Origin: Candidatus Uhrbacteria bacterium
GTDB lineage: Bacteria; Patescibacteriota; Patescibacteriia; UBA9934; GWF2-40-263
Direction: 5' to 3'
Assembly (NCBI GenBank): GCA_003511125.1
Contig: DOJV01000008.1
Location: 1-16,163, forward strand
Length of the DNA: 16,163 nucleotides
Positions 14,366-16,163 of the stretch are shown in pieces (within the stretch, counting starts at the first letter, position 1; the number at the start of each line of letters is the position of its first letter). A model generated the notes under the pieces. The model did not search any database. It was given only the letters and a program-made list of their open reading frames with translations, and was not told where the DNA came from. A program made the position numbers and the translations under genes.

Positions 14366-16163
14366 ATGTCGCCAAAACAAAACTTTTTGGAGAGTTATCT
14401 CGAGAAGCTGTGGCAGGACACCAAAAAGTTCTTCCAGCTGGCTCAGCGTCAACATGACCAAGCCCGCCAGGCCGAACTGACTGTCTTGCACAACAGTATT
14501 TTCCATAAGTTGTTAGAGCGTTTGAACCAACTCAATTGGACAAATCAAGAGACTGTGAACCGGACTTTGCGTCCGTATCACAACGGCCTGACCCAGGAAC
14601 GAGCCGACTACATCACCATCATGAAAAACACCCGCACCAAGGCTCCGGCTAATCTTTGGCAGGAGTTTGTGAAGCAGGTTCAAACCGAGCTCTGTCGACT
14701 GCGTGTCCAGATGACGACCGAGACTGGACACCGAAACGAAGAACTGACCGCCGGCCAAGAGATCGCCGGGCAAACCGCGAACCAAGACGGACTTGAAGCC
14801 GTTCTAGAAGACCTCGGGACCTGGCCGATCGACAACGTTTTTGGTGACGCGGCCCGAAGCCGACTGCTTCGGGCTCTCCGAGCCCTGAAAGCCGAGGAAA
14901 ACGTACGAGCTCTGGGAGCTCTGCGCCTGACGGTCTTGGAAGTGGTTGCTGGTCAAGAAACCATTGCTCGCCTTCGCGGCGATCTGCAGGCTGCCGAAAT
15001 CATGCTTGAAGAGGCTGCGGCTCAACCTGCACCAAAGCCACCAGCTCCGGTTTCACAAGAAGAAACCGAGGTCGAAGACGACGACTCGAACATCCTCGCT
15101 GACATCATCAAGGAACGCATCGGCGACATCGAAACCGCACTCGAACTTCTGGAAGAAGAGTTGGCCGAGGCCGAACAACGCTCGATGTACTTGGCTGCTT
15201 GGATCTCTCGAGCCGAAGAGCAGTTTGCTAGCGAGACCGCCAGACGTCGACTTCTGACTTCTAGAAACGAACGCTGGAAGATCGACACCTGGACCAGCTT
15301 GGTTCGCGGTCGAATCGAGGCGATTCGCACCCAACAAACAGAAGTCGAACGAGTGATCGCGCCATTGGCTCGCTTCAAGCAACGCCTGAGTTCAGAACTC
15401 GGCGCGCTCCGAACGGTCTTGGAGTGTCTTGACTCCGAAGTTGGTCTGCACAAGTCCTCTTCCCTCCCCGTCTGGGAGGAACCGAATCTCGAAAGCCTTT
15501 TCTCGGAAGACACAGACACTCCGGTCAACGAACCGATTCCTCTGCCCACAGAAACATCCAAGGTTCCTGTCGAGCAGGTCGAAGACCTCCCTTTCGACAC
15601 CAACTTCGATAAAGACGCCGCTCAATCTGTGCGTGAGTTCGAAGCCTTCTTGGCTAGCTTCCAGGGTCAGAGCCAAGCGGAAATCAAACGCCGCCTGCCT
15701 CTTACCCCGACAGAAAAACAGGAAAGGTACTACGACCTGCTGATCGAAAACTTGCGGCAAGGTAGTTTCCTGTCAGCTCTCAAGATGGCGATCACTGTTC
15801 TGAATGCGGCTCGCCGAAACGGCCAGCCAGTCCCACGGCTGTCAAAGACCGTGATGACCCTCATGAAGTCGCGGGGTGTCCGCATCTCAACCTTCACTGG
15901 TTCTGAAGCCACTGATGCCGGCCGGGCCCTGGGCTTGGTTTTCATCCTTGGTCTGATCGACCCGCGTTGGCAGATCGTCAATCGAATGAGAACTGGTAGT
16001 CGCTGGGGCCTGGGCAACGAACTGACTGACCTTGGTCGGATCTTTGCCAACATCTGGACCCAAGACTTGCTGGCCTCTGGACAAATCAGCCGCGAACAGA
16101 TCGCCGCCATTGTCCAAACCATCAAGGAATGGGACGAACGAGAAAACAAAAAAAAGCCGACCT
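14366..16163 (+). CDS. Unrecognised large coiled-coil protein, 3' end beyond the window
   Basis: The frame is open for 599 codons with no stop before the window edge. I do not recognise the family. It is soluble and has no signal peptide or membrane segment. Residues 1-215 are largely helical and rich in Gln, Arg and Glu (LEDLGTWPIDNVFGDAARSR is a possible small domain). A Pro/acidic linker (about 216-242, with PAPKPPAPV and EVEDDD) is followed by a long coiled coil (about 243-354), a second acidic/Pro linker (about 355-415) and a C-terminal helical domain (about 420-590, including YYDLLIENLRQGSFLSALK and RTGSRWGLGNELTDLG). Hand counts of single 60-base lines give 33-34 G+C here against 17-28 in dnaE, and ATC, CTG and AAG codons are favoured. 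The alternating domains and linkers suggest a scaffold or structural protein, but this is inference. Confidence 0.85.
   Translation, partial: MSPKQNFLESYLEKLWQDTKKFFQLAQRQHDQARQAELTVLHNSIFHKLLERLNQLNWTNQETVNRTLRPYHNGLTQERADYITIMKNTRTKAPANLWQEFVKQVQTELCRLRVQMTTETGHRNEELTAGQEIAGQTANQDGLEAVLEDLGTWPIDNVFGDAARSRLLRALRALKAEENVRALGALRLTVLEVVAGQETIARLRGDLQAAEIMLEEAAAQPAPKPPAPVSQEETEVEDDDSNILADIIKERIGDIETALELLEEELAEAEQRSMYLAAWISRAEEQFASETARRRLLTSRNERWKIDTWTSLVRGRIEAIRTQQTEVERVIAPLARFKQRLSSELGALRTVLECLDSEVGLHKSSSLPVWEEPNLESLFSEDTDTPVNEPIPLPTETSKVPVEQVEDLPFDTNFDKDAAQSVREFEAFLASFQGQSQAEIKRRLPLTPTEKQERYYDLLIENLRQGSFLSALKMAITVLNAARRNGQPVPRLSKTVMTLMKSRGVRISTFTGSEATDAGRALGLVFILGLIDPRWQIVNRMRTGSRWGLGNELTDLGRIFANIWTQDLLASGQISREQIAAIVQTIKEWDERENKKKPT

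Noticed and set aside
14315..16149. A series of minus-strand open frames in the right end
   Set aside because: They are short, overlap one another in different frames, and lie opposite one continuous 599-codon plus-strand frame with promoter and ribosome site.

Overview
The window looks like chromosomal sequence from an uncultured bacterium, most likely of the Patescibacteria (Candidate Phyla Radiation). This is inference. It rests on a membrane-anchored baseplate-J-like protein of a kind I associate with that group, a threonyl-tRNA synthetase without its N-terminal TGS domain, small single-purpose genes packed a few bases apart, weak or absent Shine-Dalgarno sites on most genes, and short palindromic repeats between operons. 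No rRNA, tRNA, CRISPR array or transposase is visible.

Nearly everything from 117 to 14212 is read on the minus strand, so the transcriptional order runs from right to left. First comes dnaE (14212-10619, replicative DNA polymerase III alpha), followed by the membrane-anchored J-like protein (10539-9304), which ends in a strong intrinsic terminator. Next is a 411-base non-coding stretch (8893-9303). It holds a large perfect palindrome, a near-consensus promoter and a well-formed T-box riboswitch with mutually exclusive antiterminator and terminator. This leader controls thrS (8892-7117). Behind thrS lie a Nudix hydrolase, a SAM-dependent methyltransferase, a nucleoside 2-deoxyribosyltransferase-like protein and an unrecognised 254-residue protein, all closely spaced.

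The last minus-strand operon (4318-117) is a self-contained efflux module: a MarR repressor with a promoter carrying an embedded palindrome, a MacA-like adaptor with an unusually long coiled coil, a MacB/LolD-type ATPase and a MacB-type permease. The four genes have gaps of 29, 1 and 2 bases, so one regulated transcript is expected. The same type of heptad-based palindromic repeat lies on both sides of this operon.

At the right end, a divergent plus-strand gene starts at 14366 behind a TTGACA/17/TTAAAT promoter and a GGAG ribosome binding site, and it runs off the window without a stop (599 codons seen). It encodes an unrecognised coiled-coil, multi-segment protein with clearly higher G+C than dnaE.

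The two most interesting items are the threonine T-box leader, which is unexpected if the host is a patescibacterium, and the large orphan plus-strand gene.
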